Shown: positions 7,575-16,371, counted from the first letter of the stretch. The stretch is DNA of 64,000 nt from Streptacidiphilus jeojiense (GCF_000719095.1 NZ_JOEH01000037.1:1-64000); one strand, 5' to 3'. Numbers and translations are program-made. The notes: generated by a model not told the origin, from the sequence alone.

Positions 7575-8896
7575 AGCGTGCTCCCCTCGGTCGGGGCCGT
7601 CGTGCCGATGAAGGGGAAGTCGTGCCCGGTCAGCCAGTGCCGGCCCACCTCCCCGGCGGGTGCCCAGGCGGCGCGCACCGCGGACTGGTCCTCGGGCTGG
7701 CCCAACTCCGCCGGGGTGGGGCCGATCCGGCGGGCGATCGGGGCCAGCCGGTCGGTGTCGAAGCCGAAGACCTCGGCGCAGGACAGCCCCAGCATCCGCC
7801 GGGTCTCCTCGATCGGGACGTCGTGGAAGGTGGTGCGCATCCACTGCCGGGTGTTCGGCCAGGTGCCCTCGGGGTGCGGGAAGTCGCTGCCCCAGCAGAT
7901 GTTGTCCACGCCGATCTCGTAGCGGTGCGCCAGCTCGCGCCGTTTGGTGTTGGTCGCGGCGATGAAGCAGTTGCGGTCGACGTAGGCGCTCGGAGCCATC
8001 GTCAGCTCGGAGAACGGCGACAGCTTCTTCCCGCCGTGCGCGCCCAGGTACAGCCGATCCATGAACCACAGCAGGTTGGGCAGCCACCAGCAGCCCGACT
8101 CGGCCACCCCGAAGCGCAGCCCCGGGAAGCGCTCGAACACGCCTGACCAGAGCAGGAACCACAGCGGACGGGACGGCCAGAAGGTCACCTCGGTGACGTA
8201 GATGCCCAGGTGGTCGCCGTACTCGTGGCGCGGGGCGGCGCCGGAGTGGGTGACCACCGGCATCCGCAGCTCCTCGCAGACCGCCCAGACCGGGTCGTAG
8301 CGGCGGTCGTGGTAGGGCGGCCCGTCGACCCACATCGAGGGGATCATCACGGCGCGCAGCCCGGAGGCGTGCGCCCGGCGCACCTCGGCGACGACCGCCT
8401 CCACCTCGGCGGTGATCGGCAGCAGTGCCACCCCGGCGTGCCGCTCCGGCTCGGCGCTGTCGCGGATGAACTCCGCCAGCCAGCGGTTGTGGGCCTTGGC
8501 GCCGGCCATGCCCAGCACCGGGTCCTGGTCGCCGCTCAGCCCCAGGCCGACGCCGAAGGGGGCGGCGGTCCGGCTGTCCACGGCGTCCGCGTCCGGGAAG
8601 ACCACCTCGCCGGCGACGCCGTCGCCGTCCAGCTCCTTGTCGCGCTGGGCCGCGTCCCAGCCGCCGCGCAGGCCCTCCTCGTGGTCCTCGAACCACTTCT
8701 GCGCGAAGGCCTCGTTGCGCACCCCGAGCCGGGTCGCCTGCTCGCGCCGGTGCGCGGCCTCGGCCAGGAAGCCGTCGAAGGCCTCGTGGTGCGCGGCCTC
8801 CAGGTAGGGCCGGTACTGCTCGGTCGGCAGCCCGGCGTGGCAGTCCGAGGAGACGATCAGGTAGGGCTCCGCATAGCCTTCTTGACGTATCGTCAT
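7571..8896 (-). CDS. Amidohydrolase-2 family metal-dependent hydrolase (operon gene 3)
   Basis: Predicted 441-residue protein with ATG at 8896 and GGAG about 7 nt upstream. Motifs are SSDCHAG (about 16-22), AHNRWLAEF, VVTHSGAAP and ICWGSDFPHPEGTWP, the same metal-site set as the following gene. The two probably arose by duplication and may form a heteromer or act on successive intermediates. The 19-nt gap after the SDR gene and the 4-nt overlap with the next gene place it in one transcript with the decarboxylase-like gene and SDR. Confidence 0.85.
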   Translation of the reverse strand: MTIRQEGYAEPYLIVSSDCHAGLPTEQYRPYLEAAHHEAFDGFLAEAAHRREQATRLGVRNEAFAQKWFEDHEEGLRGGWDAAQRDKELDGDGVAGEVVFPDADAVDSRTAAPFGVGLGLSGDQDPVLGMAGAKAHNRWLAEFIRDSAEPERHAGVALLPITAEVEAVVAEVRRAHASGLRAVMIPSMWVDGPPYHDRRYDPVWAVCEELRMPVVTHSGAAPRHEYGDHLGIYVTEVTFWPSRPLWFLLWSGVFERFPGLRFGVAESGCWWLPNLLWFMDRLYLGAHGGKKLSPFSELTMAPSAYVDRNCFIAATNTKRRELAHRYEIGVDNICWGSDFPHPEGTWPNTRQWMRTTFHDVPIEETRRMLGLSCAEVFGFDTDRLAPIARRIGPTPAELGQPEDQSAVRAAWAPAGEVGRHWLTGHDFPFIGTTAPTEGSTL

Positions 8897-8915
8897 CAGT
8901 CATCTCCGATGATGC

Positions 8916-9812
8916 TCATGCCTTTTCATCCCATTGGATGAAGTTCTCCAGGTACGTCGGGTTGCTGCGCTCCAGCATCGACTGCGAGCGGGCCCGGATC
9001 TGCCGGTCGCTGTGCTCGCTCGGGGGCAGCATCCAGAAGCGGTCGGCGCGGATGCCGTCCACCACCGTCCCGGCCACCTCCTCGACCGGGGTGAACTCGA
9101 CCTGCTGCCCTGCGGCCTCCATGGCTGCTTCCCACCCCGCCAGGCTGCGGTAGGGGGTCTTCCGGGGCCGCTCCTTGGCGAAGCGCTCGGGGCGGTTGCG
9201 GTGCGACTCCCACAGCCCGGTGCGCAGCATGTGCGGGCCGGGGAAGAGCACCGACGCGCTGACGGGTGCCTGCTCGGCGCGCAGGTGGGCGTAGAGCGAC
9301 TCGGTCATGGTGACCACCGCGGCCTTGGTCACCGCGTAGACCGAGGCGGTGGGCAGCGGGGCGATCCCGCCGTCCCCGGAGGAGGTGTTGACGATGTGTC
9401 CGGGCGTCCCGGCCGCCAGCATCCTGGGCACGAAGGCCTGGATGCCGTGGAACACGCCCCAGACGTTGACCGCGAAGGCCCACTTCCAGTCGTTGGGCTC
9501 GTGCTCCCACATCCGGCCCTCGGCGCCGGAGCCGACCCCGGCGTTGTTGCACAGCACGTGCACCGCGCCGAAGGCGCGGTAAGCCGCGTCGGCCAGGGCG
9601 TCCACGCTCTCCCGCTCGGAGACGTCCACCATCTGGCCGACCACCTCCGCGCCGCGTTCGCGCAGTCCGGCGACGGCCTTGTCGAGGGCGGGCTCCTCGA
9701 CGTCGGCGAGCACTACCTGGAGACCCTCGGCGGCGAAGCGTTCGGCCATGGCCAGCCCGATGCCGCTGGCGGCGCCGGTCACCACGGCCACCTGTCCCGG
9801 TAGCAGCTCCAT
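8916..9812 (-). CDS. Short-chain dehydrogenase/reductase (operon gene 2)
   Basis: Predicted 298 residues from ATG 9812; a GTG at 9815 is an equally coupled alternative. Classical SDR motifs are TGAASGIG (12-19), CNNAG (about 88-92), Ser near 144 and Tyr159-x3-Lys163 (YAVTK). These support NAD(P)(H)-dependent oxidation of an alcohol or reduction of a carbonyl. The ADC-like gene stop overlaps the start (TGATG), so translation is coupled. An oxidoreductase between an acetoacetate-decarboxylase-like enzyme and two amidohydrolases suggests a degradation route for a beta-keto or cyclic acid. Confidence 0.85.
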   Translation of the reverse strand: MELLPGQVAVVTGAASGIGLAMAERFAAEGLQVVLADVEEPALDKAVAGLRERGAEVVGQMVDVSERESVDALADAAYRAFGAVHVLCNNAGVGSGAEGRMWEHEPNDWKWAFAVNVWGVFHGIQAFVPRMLAAGTPGHIVNTSSGDGGIAPLPTASVYAVTKAAVVTMTESLYAHLRAEQAPVSASVLFPGPHMLRTGLWESHRNRPERFAKERPRKTPYRSLAGWEAAMEAAGQQVEFTPVEEVAGTVVDGIRADRFWMLPPSEHSDRQIRARSQSMLERSNPTYLENFIQWDEKA

Positions 9813-10615
9813 CACTCACCACCGCCGGGCAGCGGGGGTGCGTCGAGCACCTGCATCGGGTCGTCGTAGCGCTGGTGGACGTAGGGCAGCAGAGCCTGCG
9901 CGCTGACCCGTTCGACGACCCTGCCGCGCTGGTCCGAGGTCTTCTCGCCGATGGTGATCTCCAGCAGCCGGCGCACCGGCAGGTCCGCCACCGGGTCGAA
10001 GGCCGACTCGCGCAGGAGCACCTCGCCGTCGACGGCTTCGAGCCGGCGGACCCGCTCGTTGCGGGTGCAGTGCACCAGCACCGGGTCCAGGTCGAAGCCC
10101 TCGCCGTCCACGGCGGGCAGGAACTTCAGGTAGAAGTCCAGCTTCTCCACCGGCTCCGGTACCGGCAGCTCGCCGGTGATCCGGCCGACCACCTCGACGA
10201 AGGTGATCCCGTGCCGGGTCAGCGTGGCGCGGACCCGGTCGCCGTCCCGCTCCACGGCCACCTCGCCGAGCTTCTTGGGCTCGCCGAACACCTCCCGGCC
10301 GCCGATCAGCGCCCGTTCGGTGGTCATCGGCATCACCAGCGGGTACCAGCCGGTGTGTGCGCCGTGCTGGGCGCTGACGGCGAAGGACCCGGCCCCGAGC
10401 GGCGAGCCGAACAGGTCGACCTGGCTGATGTTGACCCGGACCAGGGACCGCTCGGCCGGCTTCAGCGGCGGCGGCAGTACCTGGGCGACGGCGTCGGGGT
10501 CGCTCTCCCAGACGGCGACGACACCGGTGGACCAGATGTCGGGCAGGACGGCGCGGCTGCTCTTCGTCGCGGCGATGTCGGCTTCGGTGCGCGGACCGTA
10601 GCGTACGCGTGCCAT
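9812..10615 (-). CDS. Acetoacetate decarboxylase-like protein (operon gene 1)
   Basis: The start is set at ATG 10615 because AAGGGAG lies about 8 nt before it; a longer frame to 10651 has no such signal and would run across the operator. Predicted 267 residues. The ADC fold is marked by GGREVFGEPKKLGEV (about 105-119), in which Lys114 or Lys115 is the Schiff-base lysine position. Upstream are VNISQVDLFGSPLGAG and PLVMPMTTERAL. Family members decarboxylate beta-keto acids, and many actinobacterial ones have other Schiff-base chemistry. It is the first gene of the operon, transcribed divergently from a TetR gene. Confidence 0.8.
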   Translation of the reverse strand: MARVRYGPRTEADIAATKSSRAVLPDIWSTGVVAVWESDPDAVAQVLPPPLKPAERSLVRVNISQVDLFGSPLGAGSFAVSAQHGAHTGWYPLVMPMTTERALIGGREVFGEPKKLGEVAVERDGDRVRATLTRHGITFVEVVGRITGELPVPEPVEKLDFYLKFLPAVDGEGFDLDPVLVHCTRNERVRRLEAVDGEVLLRESAFDPVADLPVRRLLEITIGEKTSDQRGRVVERVSAQALLPYVHQRYDDPMQVLDAPPLPGGGE

Positions 10616-10644
10616 GGGCGGTCTCCCTTGCTGCGTTGGGGTCT

Positions 10645-10657
10645 GTAACACTGTTAC
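10645..10657. promoter_or_regulatory. TetR-type operator GTAACA-C-TGTTAC
   Basis: A perfect 13-bp inverted repeat with one central base lies in the divergent gap between the ADC-like operon (start 10615) and the TetR gene (start 10699). TAACAxTGTTA-type palindromes are common TetR-family sites. The position fits control of both directions by the TetR protein encoded next door. Confidence 0.6.
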
Positions 10658-10698
10658 TCCGAAAGGCGTGAAGGGTAAAGAGCGAAGGACAAAGGAAG

Positions 10699-11334
10699 AT
10701 GACGGATCGTCAGCCGATCGACCGGGAGAGTGTGCTGCTGGCCGCCGAGGCGCTGGTGCGCGACCGGGGGCCGGCGGGGCTGAGCATGCGCAAGCTCGCG
10801 GCGGAACTGGGCGCCGCCGTCACGGCGATCTACTGGCACGTGGGGAACCGGGAGGCGCTGCTGGACGAGCTGGTGCAGCGCACCGTCGCCGAGATGGGTC
10901 AGATCGAGGCGCGCGGCGCCACCCCGGCGGCGCGGGCCGAGTCGGTAGCGCTGGCGCTGCGGCGCAAGCTCCGGGAGCGTCCGCATCTGATCGCGCTGGT
11001 GCACGAGCGCGGGCTGACCGAGCTGATGATGCTGCCGGCCCAGCGCGCCCTGGTGCACGAGGCGCATGCGGCGGGGCTGCGCGGTACGGCGGCGGCCGAG
11101 GCGGTCCGGGTGCTGCAGTTCCACGTCGTCGGATTCGTCCTGGTGGAGCGCAACCGCGAGCGCGCGCCCCGGCAGCAGCCGGGGGAGCCGGAGCTGTGGG
11201 ACGCGGAGACGGCGGAGCAGGACCCGGCCCTGGCCGCGACGCTGGGCGGGGTGCCCGACTCGGAGCGGCTCTTCGAACTCTCCACCCGCGCGTTGATCGC
11301 CTCGCTCTGGGGTATCCCGCGTCCGAAGGAGTGA
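10699..11334 (+). CDS. TetR-family repressor, divergent to the ADC/SDR/amidohydrolase operon
   Basis: Predicted 211 residues with ATG after AAAGGAAG. The N-terminal HTH (about 8-60) shows LAAEALVRDRGPAGLSMRKL, then AAVTAIYWHVGNREALLDEL, the form seen in the TetR_C subgroup that reads Y-W-H in the recognition helix. The C-terminal ligand domain (about 70-205) is helical and not diagnostic. It is transcribed away from the minus-strand operon across a 13-bp palindrome, so local autoregulation and operon control are likely. Confidence 0.85.
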   Translation: MTDRQPIDRESVLLAAEALVRDRGPAGLSMRKLAAELGAAVTAIYWHVGNREALLDELVQRTVAEMGQIEARGATPAARAESVALALRRKLRERPHLIALVHERGLTELMMLPAQRALVHEAHAAGLRGTAAAEAVRVLQFHVVGFVLVERNRERAPRQQPGEPELWDAETAEQDPALAATLGGVPDSERLFELSTRALIASLWGIPRPKE

Positions 11335-11415
11335 TCTCCACGCGCTGCGGGAAACACGAATGTCTTCGCTGTGTTACGCCCGACGTATTGCCAGGATTAC
11401 GTTGATCGTCCTACG

Positions 11416-11456
11416 GTCTACGCACGTAGACAGACGGGTCGATATGTCAGCCCGTC
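11416..11456. promoter_or_regulatory. Two inverted repeats upstream of the pyrimidine-catabolic operon
   Basis: GTCTACG-CA-CGTAGAC (11416-11431) is a perfect 7-bp inverted repeat. GACGGG (11433-11438) pairs with CCCGTC (11451-11456) over 12 nt. Both lie in the gap before the beta-ureidopropionase start at 11478 and are candidate operators for an unlinked regulator. The sequence alone does not show which protein binds. Confidence 0.4.
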
Positions 11457-11477
11457 GGTAGAAGGTGAGGGTGTGTC

Positions 11478-12353
11478 ATGTCCAACCCCGCTCAGAGCCA
11501 GTCCCAGGGTCCCACCCAGATCGTCCGTGCCGCACTCGTCCAGACCAGGTGGACCGGCGACAGCGCCTCCATGATCGACCTGCACGAGCGCTACGCCCGC
11601 GAGGCCGCTGCCCAGGGCGCGCAGATCATCGGGTTCCAGGAGGTCTTCAACGCGCCCTACTTCTGCCAGGTGCAGGAGGAGGAGCACTACCGCTGGGCCG
11701 AGGCCGTGCCGGACGGGCCCACCGTCACCCGGATGCAGGCCCTCGCCCGCGAGCTCAACATGGTCATCGTCGTCCCGGTCTACGAGGTCGAGCAGCCCGG
11801 CGTGTACTACAACACCGCGGCCGTGATCGACGCCGACGGCAGCTACCTCGGCAAGTACCGCAAGCACCACATCCCGCAGGTCAAGGGCTTCTGGGAGAAG
11901 TACTACTTCAAGCCGGGGAACCTGGGCTGGCCAGTGTTCGACACCGCCGTCGGCCGGATCGGCGTCTACATCTGCTACGACCGGCACTTCCCTGAGGGCT
12001 GGCGGGCGCTGGGCCTGGCCGGGGCGCAGCTGGTCTACAACCCCTCCGCCACCAGCCGGGGCCTGTCCGCCTACCTGTGGCAGCTGGAGCAGCCGGCCGC
12101 CGCCGTCGCCAACGAGTACTTCGTCGCTGCGATCAACCGGGTCGGCGTCGAGGAGTACGGCGACAACGACTTCTACGGCACCAGCTACTTCGTGGACCCG
12201 CGCGGCCAGTTCGTCGGCGACCCGGCCTCCGACAAGGAGGAGGAGCTGGTGGTCCGCGACCTGGACTTCGGGCTGATCGAGGAGGTCAGGCACCAGTGGG
12301 CCTTCTACCGGGACCGGCGCCCGGACGCCTACGGCCCGCTCGCGGAGGCCTGA
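11478..12353 (+). CDS. Beta-ureidopropionase-type carbon-nitrogen hydrolase
   Basis: Predicted 291 residues, nitrilase superfamily. The Glu-Lys-Cys triad is visible: Glu55 in GFQEVF, Lys129 in KYRKHHIP, and Cys166 in YICYDRHFPE. The HIPQVKGFWEKYYF and YNPSATSRGLS segments match N-carbamoyl-beta-alanine amidohydrolases, which release beta-alanine, CO2 and NH3. It is the first gene of an operon with a transaminase, dihydropyrimidinase, LLM oxidoreductase and NCS1 permease, so it carries out the third step of reductive pyrimidine degradation or the analogous hydantoin route. D-carbamoylase activity cannot be excluded. Confidence 0.9.
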   Translation: MSNPAQSQSQGPTQIVRAALVQTRWTGDSASMIDLHERYAREAAAQGAQIIGFQEVFNAPYFCQVQEEEHYRWAEAVPDGPTVTRMQALARELNMVIVVPVYEVEQPGVYYNTAAVIDADGSYLGKYRKHHIPQVKGFWEKYYFKPGNLGWPVFDTAVGRIGVYICYDRHFPEGWRALGLAGAQLVYNPSATSRGLSAYLWQLEQPAAAVANEYFVAAINRVGVEEYGDNDFYGTSYFVDPRGQFVGDPASDKEEELVVRDLDFGLIEEVRHQWAFYRDRRPDAYGPLAEA

Positions 12354-12360
12354 GCCGACC

Positions 12361-13692
12361 ATGTCCGACCAGAGCCGCGCACCGGAGACCCCGAGCCTGC
12401 ACCAGCGCCACCGCGCCGTCACCCCGGCCTGGCTGGCCACGTACTACAGCGAACCGATCGAGCTCACCCACGGCGAGGGCCGGCATGTGTGGGACTCGGC
12501 CGGCAACCGCTACCTGGACTTCTTCGGCGGCATCCTCACCACCATGACCGCCCACGCCCTGCCCGAGGTCACCAAGGCCGTGGCCGAGCAGGCCGGGCGG
12601 ATCATCCACTCCTCCACGCTCTACCTCTCCTCCGGCATGGTCGAGCTGGCCGAGCAGATCGCCGGCCTCTCCGGCATCCCGGACGCCAAGGTCTTCTTCA
12701 CCACCTCCGGCACCGAGGCCAATGACGCCGCCCTGCTGCTGGCCACCGCGTACCGCCACTCCAACCAGGTGCTGGCGATGCGGAACAGCTACCACGGCCG
12801 CTCCTTCACCACCATCGGGATCACCGGCAACGGCGCCTGGTCGCCGACCAGCCTCTCCCCGCTGCAGACTCTCTACGTGCACGGCGGGGTGCGCACCCGC
12901 GGCCCGTTCGCGCACCTCTCGGACGCCGACTTCATCGCCGCCTGCACCCAGGACCTGGAGGACCTGCTGGGCCAGGTCGGCGGCAACGTGGCGGCGCTGA
13001 TCGCCGAGCCGATCCAGGGCGTCGGCGGGTTCACCCACGGTCCTGACGGACTGTTCGCCGCCTTCAAGCGGGTGCTGGACCGGCACGGCATCCTCTGGAT
13101 CTCGGACGAGGTGCAGACCGGATGGGGCCGTACCGGCGACCACTTCTGGGGCTGGCAGGCGCACGCCGAGGCCGGGCCGCCCGACATCCTCACCTTCGCC
13201 AAGGGCATCGGCAACGGCCTGGCCATGGGCGGCGTGGTCGCCCGCGCCGAGGTGATGGACTGCCTGGACGCCAACTCCATCTCCACCTTCGGCGGCAGCC
13301 CGGTCACCACCGCCGGCGCCCTCGCCAACCTGCGCCACCTGCTGGAGCACGACCTCCAGGGCAACGCCCGGCGCACCGGTGCGCTGCTGGTCAAGCGGCT
13401 GCTGGCGGCCGACCTGCCGGTGGTGCGGGAGGTGCGCGGCAAGGGTCTGATGATCGGGGTGGAGCTGGTCGACGCGGCCGGCGAACCCTCGCCCGCCGCG
13501 GCCGCCGCAACCCTGGAGCACGCCCGCGAGCTGGGCCTGCTGATCGGCAAGGGCGGACTCGCGGGCAACGTCCTGCGTGTCGCCCCGCCGCTCTCGCTCA
13601 CCGAGGGCGAGGCTGTCGAGGGCGCCGACCTGCTGGTCGAGGCGCTGCGCCGGGCCCAGGCGCAGACCTTCGGCCCCGAACCCCGACCGTGA
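12361..13692 (+). CDS. Class III aminotransferase (beta-alanine / alanine-glyoxylate type)
   Basis: Predicted 443 residues, 7 nt after the preceding stop. Class-III PLP fold: FFTTSGTEANDAALLLA, NSYHGRSF, ISDEVQTGWGRTG with the PLP-ring Asp, and the Schiff-base Lys281 in LTFAKGIGNG. The sequence resembles AGXT2-like and beta-alanine transaminases. In this operon its expected role is to convert beta-alanine (or beta-aminoisobutyrate) to malonate semialdehyde using pyruvate or 2-oxoglutarate. After it, 13693-13786 carries short copies of an ACCGTGA(A/G)GCC word and no gene. Confidence 0.87.
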   Translation: MSDQSRAPETPSLHQRHRAVTPAWLATYYSEPIELTHGEGRHVWDSAGNRYLDFFGGILTTMTAHALPEVTKAVAEQAGRIIHSSTLYLSSGMVELAEQIAGLSGIPDAKVFFTTSGTEANDAALLLATAYRHSNQVLAMRNSYHGRSFTTIGITGNGAWSPTSLSPLQTLYVHGGVRTRGPFAHLSDADFIAACTQDLEDLLGQVGGNVAALIAEPIQGVGGFTHGPDGLFAAFKRVLDRHGILWISDEVQTGWGRTGDHFWGWQAHAEAGPPDILTFAKGIGNGLAMGGVVARAEVMDCLDANSISTFGGSPVTTAGALANLRHLLEHDLQGNARRTGALLVKRLLAADLPVVREVRGKGLMIGVELVDAAGEPSPAAAAATLEHARELGLLIGKGGLAGNVLRVAPPLSLTEGEAVEGADLLVEALRRAQAQTFGPEPRP

Positions 13693-13786
13693 AGCCGCCG
13701 AGAATCCACGGTGACGCAACCGCGAGGCAACCGTGAGGCCACTGCCGAGCCACCGTGAAGCCATCTCCTGAAGGGAGCCGACCCGC

Positions 13787-15196
13787 ATGTCACTGCCCCG
13801 CACCGTGATCCGCAACGGTCTCGTCATCACCGCCGCCGAGGAGGTCCACGCCGACGTCCTGATCGAGGGCGAGCGGGTGGTCGCCCTCGCCGCGACCGGC
13901 AGCTCCGCGGCCCAGGCCTGGACGGCCGAGACCGAGTACGACGCCACCGGACGCTATGTCGTCCCGGGCGGCGTCGACGCCCACACCCACATGGAGATGC
14001 CCTTCGGCGGCACCAAGGCCGCGGACACCTTCGAGACCGGCACCCGGGCCGCCGCCTGGGGCGGCACCACCACCATCATCGACTTCGCCATCCAGTCGGT
14101 CGGCGGCACCCTGCGCGACGGCCTGGACGCCTGGCACGCCAAGGCCGAGGGCAACTGCTCCATCGACTACGGCCTGCACATGATCATGGCGGACGTCACC
14201 GAGGACTCGCTCAAGGAGATGGACGTCCTGGTCGAGGAGGGGGTCACCTCCTTCAAGCTGTTCATGGCCTACCCGGGCGTCTTCTACAGCGACGACGGCC
14301 GGATCCTGCGCGCCATGCAGCGGGCCGGCGGCAACGGCGGCCTGGTGATGATGCACGCCGAGAACGGCATCGCCATCGACGTGCTGGTCGAGCAGGCGCT
14401 GGCGGCCGGGCGCACCGACCCCCGCTACCACGGCGAGGTGCGCCGCGAACTGCTGGAGGCCGAGGCCACCCACCGCGCCATCCAGCTGTCCCGGGTGGCC
14501 GGCGGCGCGCCGCTCTACATCGTCCACGTCTCGGCCGAGCAGGCCGTCGCCGAGATCGCCGCCGCCCGGCGGCTCGGCCTCAACGTCTTCGGCGAGACCT
14601 GTCCGCAGTACCTGTTCCTCTCCACGGACAACCTGGCCGAGCCCGACTTCGAGGGCGCCAAGTACGTCTGCAGCACCCCGCTGCGGCCCCGCGAGCACCA
14701 GGCCGCGCTCTGGCGCGGGCTGCGCACCGACGACCTCTCGGTGGTCTCCACCGACCACTGCCCGTTCTGCTTCAACGGGCAGAAGGAGCTGGGCCGGGGC
14801 GACTTCTCCAAGATCCCCAACGGGATGCCGGGGGTGGAGAACCGGATGGACCTGCTGCACCAGGCGGTCCTGGACGGGAACATCTCCCGCCGCCGCTGGA
14901 TCGAGCTGGCCTGCGCCACCCCGGCCCGGATGTTCGGCCTCTACCCGCGCAAGGGCACCATCGCCCCCGGCGCCGACGCCGACATCGTCATCTTCGACCC
15001 GCACGAGCGGTACACCATGTCCGCCGCCACCCACCACATGAACGTCGACTACTCGGCGTACGAGGGCAAGCAGGTCACCGGCCGGGCCCGGACCGTGCTG
15101 TCGCGCGGCGCCGCGGTGGTCCACGACGGCGAGTACGTCGGCCGCCCCGGCCACGGCACCTACCTGCCGCGCGGCACATCGCAGTATCTGATCTGA
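13787..15196 (+). CDS. hydA: Dihydropyrimidinase / hydantoinase
   Basis: Predicted 469 residues, ATG after AAGGGAG. Cyclic amidohydrolase with the binuclear metal site: H66-x-H68 in GGVDAHTHMEMPF, the carboxylated Lys157 in SFKLFMAY, HAENG, IVHVS and STDHCPF. It ring-opens dihydrouracil, dihydrothymine or 5-substituted hydantoins to N-carbamoyl amino acids, which feed the beta-ureidopropionase encoded upstream. Full family length. The enzyme should be cytoplasmic. In vitro such enzymes accept hydantoins, but the operon context favours a pyrimidine role. Confidence 0.92.
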   Translation: MSLPRTVIRNGLVITAAEEVHADVLIEGERVVALAATGSSAAQAWTAETEYDATGRYVVPGGVDAHTHMEMPFGGTKAADTFETGTRAAAWGGTTTIIDFAIQSVGGTLRDGLDAWHAKAEGNCSIDYGLHMIMADVTEDSLKEMDVLVEEGVTSFKLFMAYPGVFYSDDGRILRAMQRAGGNGGLVMMHAENGIAIDVLVEQALAAGRTDPRYHGEVRRELLEAEATHRAIQLSRVAGGAPLYIVHVSAEQAVAEIAAARRLGLNVFGETCPQYLFLSTDNLAEPDFEGAKYVCSTPLRPREHQAALWRGLRTDDLSVVSTDHCPFCFNGQKELGRGDFSKIPNGMPGVENRMDLLHQAVLDGNISRRRWIELACATPARMFGLYPRKGTIAPGADADIVIFDPHERYTMSAATHHMNVDYSAYEGKQVTGRARTVLSRGAAVVHDGEYVGRPGHGTYLPRGTSQYLI

Positions 15197-15237
15197 GACC
15201 TCATCAACTGACAGAACCTCAGGAATGGAGCGACAGC

Positions 15238-16248
15238 ATGGACTTCGGCCTGGTACTGCAGACGGACCCGCCCGCACAGCTGCTGATCGACCGGATGAAG
15301 CGGGCCGAGACGGCGGGCTTCGGCTACGGCTGGACCTTCGACTCGGTGGTGCTGTGGCAGGAGCCCTTCGTCACCTACGCCCGGATCCTCGCCGAGACCG
15401 AGCGGATGACCGTGGGCCCCATGGTCACCAACCCGTCCACCCGCACCTGGGAGGTGACCGCCTCCCTCTTCGCCACCCTCAACGACACTTACGGCAACCG
15501 CACCGTCTGCGGCATCGGCCGCGGCGACTCGGCGATGCGGGTGGCCGGACGCAAGCCGGCCACCCTGGCCCGCCTCGGCGAGGCCATGCACGCCATCAAG
15601 GAGCTCGCCGAGGGCCGGGAGACCGTGGTCGACGGCACCGCGATGCGGCTGCCCTGGGTCAAGGACGGCTCGCTCCCGATCTGGATGGGCGCCTACGGGC
15701 CCAAGGCACTGGAGTTGACCGGCCGTCAGGCCGACGGCTTCATCCTGCAGTTGGCGGACCCATTCCTCACCGAGTGGATGGTCAAGGCGGTCCGCAGCGC
15801 CGCCGAGCAGGCCGGTCGTGACCCCGACGCGATCAGCATCTGCGTCGCCGCCCCGGCCTACGTCACCGACGGCAGCGACGAGCAGCTCGCCCACGCCCGG
15901 GAACAGAGCCGCTGGTTCGGCGGCATGGTCGGCAACCACGTCGCCGACCTGGTCAGCCGGTACGGCGAGCACTCGGACATGGTCCCGGAGGCGCTGACCG
16001 ACTACATCAAGGACCGGGCGGGCTACGACTACAGCCACCACGGCCGCGCCGGCAACCCGGACACGGCGTTCGTCCCGGACGAGATCGTGGACCGGTTCTG
16101 CCTGCTCGGCCCGGTCGAGGCGCACCTGGAGAAGCTGGAGCAGCTGCGCGCCCTGGGCGTGGACCAGTTCGCCGTCTACGCCATGCACGACGCCGTCGAG
16201 AGCACCATCGACGCTTACGGATCCGACATCATCCCCGCCTTCACCTGA
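15238..16248 (+). CDS. F420-type LLM-class oxidoreductase in the pyrimidine operon
   Basis: Predicted 336 residues. ATG 41 nt after hydA, with GGAATGGAG upstream. It has the luciferase-like TIM-barrel pattern: MDFGLVLQTDPPAQLL, AETAGFGYGWTFDSV, the GPMVTNPSTRTWEVTASL block and GIGRGDSA. This resembles the family close to methylenetetrahydromethanopterin reductase, usually annotated as F420-dependent. It replaces the expected dihydropyrimidine dehydrogenase, for which there is no gene in this operon. I infer, without proof, that it may do the first, reductive step with F420H2 or handle a side intermediate. RutA, which attacks uracil by another reaction, is also an LLM protein. Confidence 0.85.
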   Translation: MDFGLVLQTDPPAQLLIDRMKRAETAGFGYGWTFDSVVLWQEPFVTYARILAETERMTVGPMVTNPSTRTWEVTASLFATLNDTYGNRTVCGIGRGDSAMRVAGRKPATLARLGEAMHAIKELAEGRETVVDGTAMRLPWVKDGSLPIWMGAYGPKALELTGRQADGFILQLADPFLTEWMVKAVRSAAEQAGRDPDAISICVAAPAYVTDGSDEQLAHAREQSRWFGGMVGNHVADLVSRYGEHSDMVPEALTDYIKDRAGYDYSHHGRAGNPDTAFVPDEIVDRFCLLGPVEAHLEKLEQLRALGVDQFAVYAMHDAVESTIDAYGSDIIPAFT

Positions 16249-16371
16249 AACACACCGGCTCCAGCCTGCTCGGACAGGCACAGCACGGCCCCCACCCGCA
16301 GCACTGCCCACCCGCACCACGCACCGCCTCGTTCCAGCCCCCGCACGAGACCCCCGCGATCCGAGGTGCCC

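Noticed and set aside
13790-15277. Minus-strand frame opposite hydA
   Set aside because: Shadow of a strongly conserved dihydropyrimidinase; no family-like sequence.
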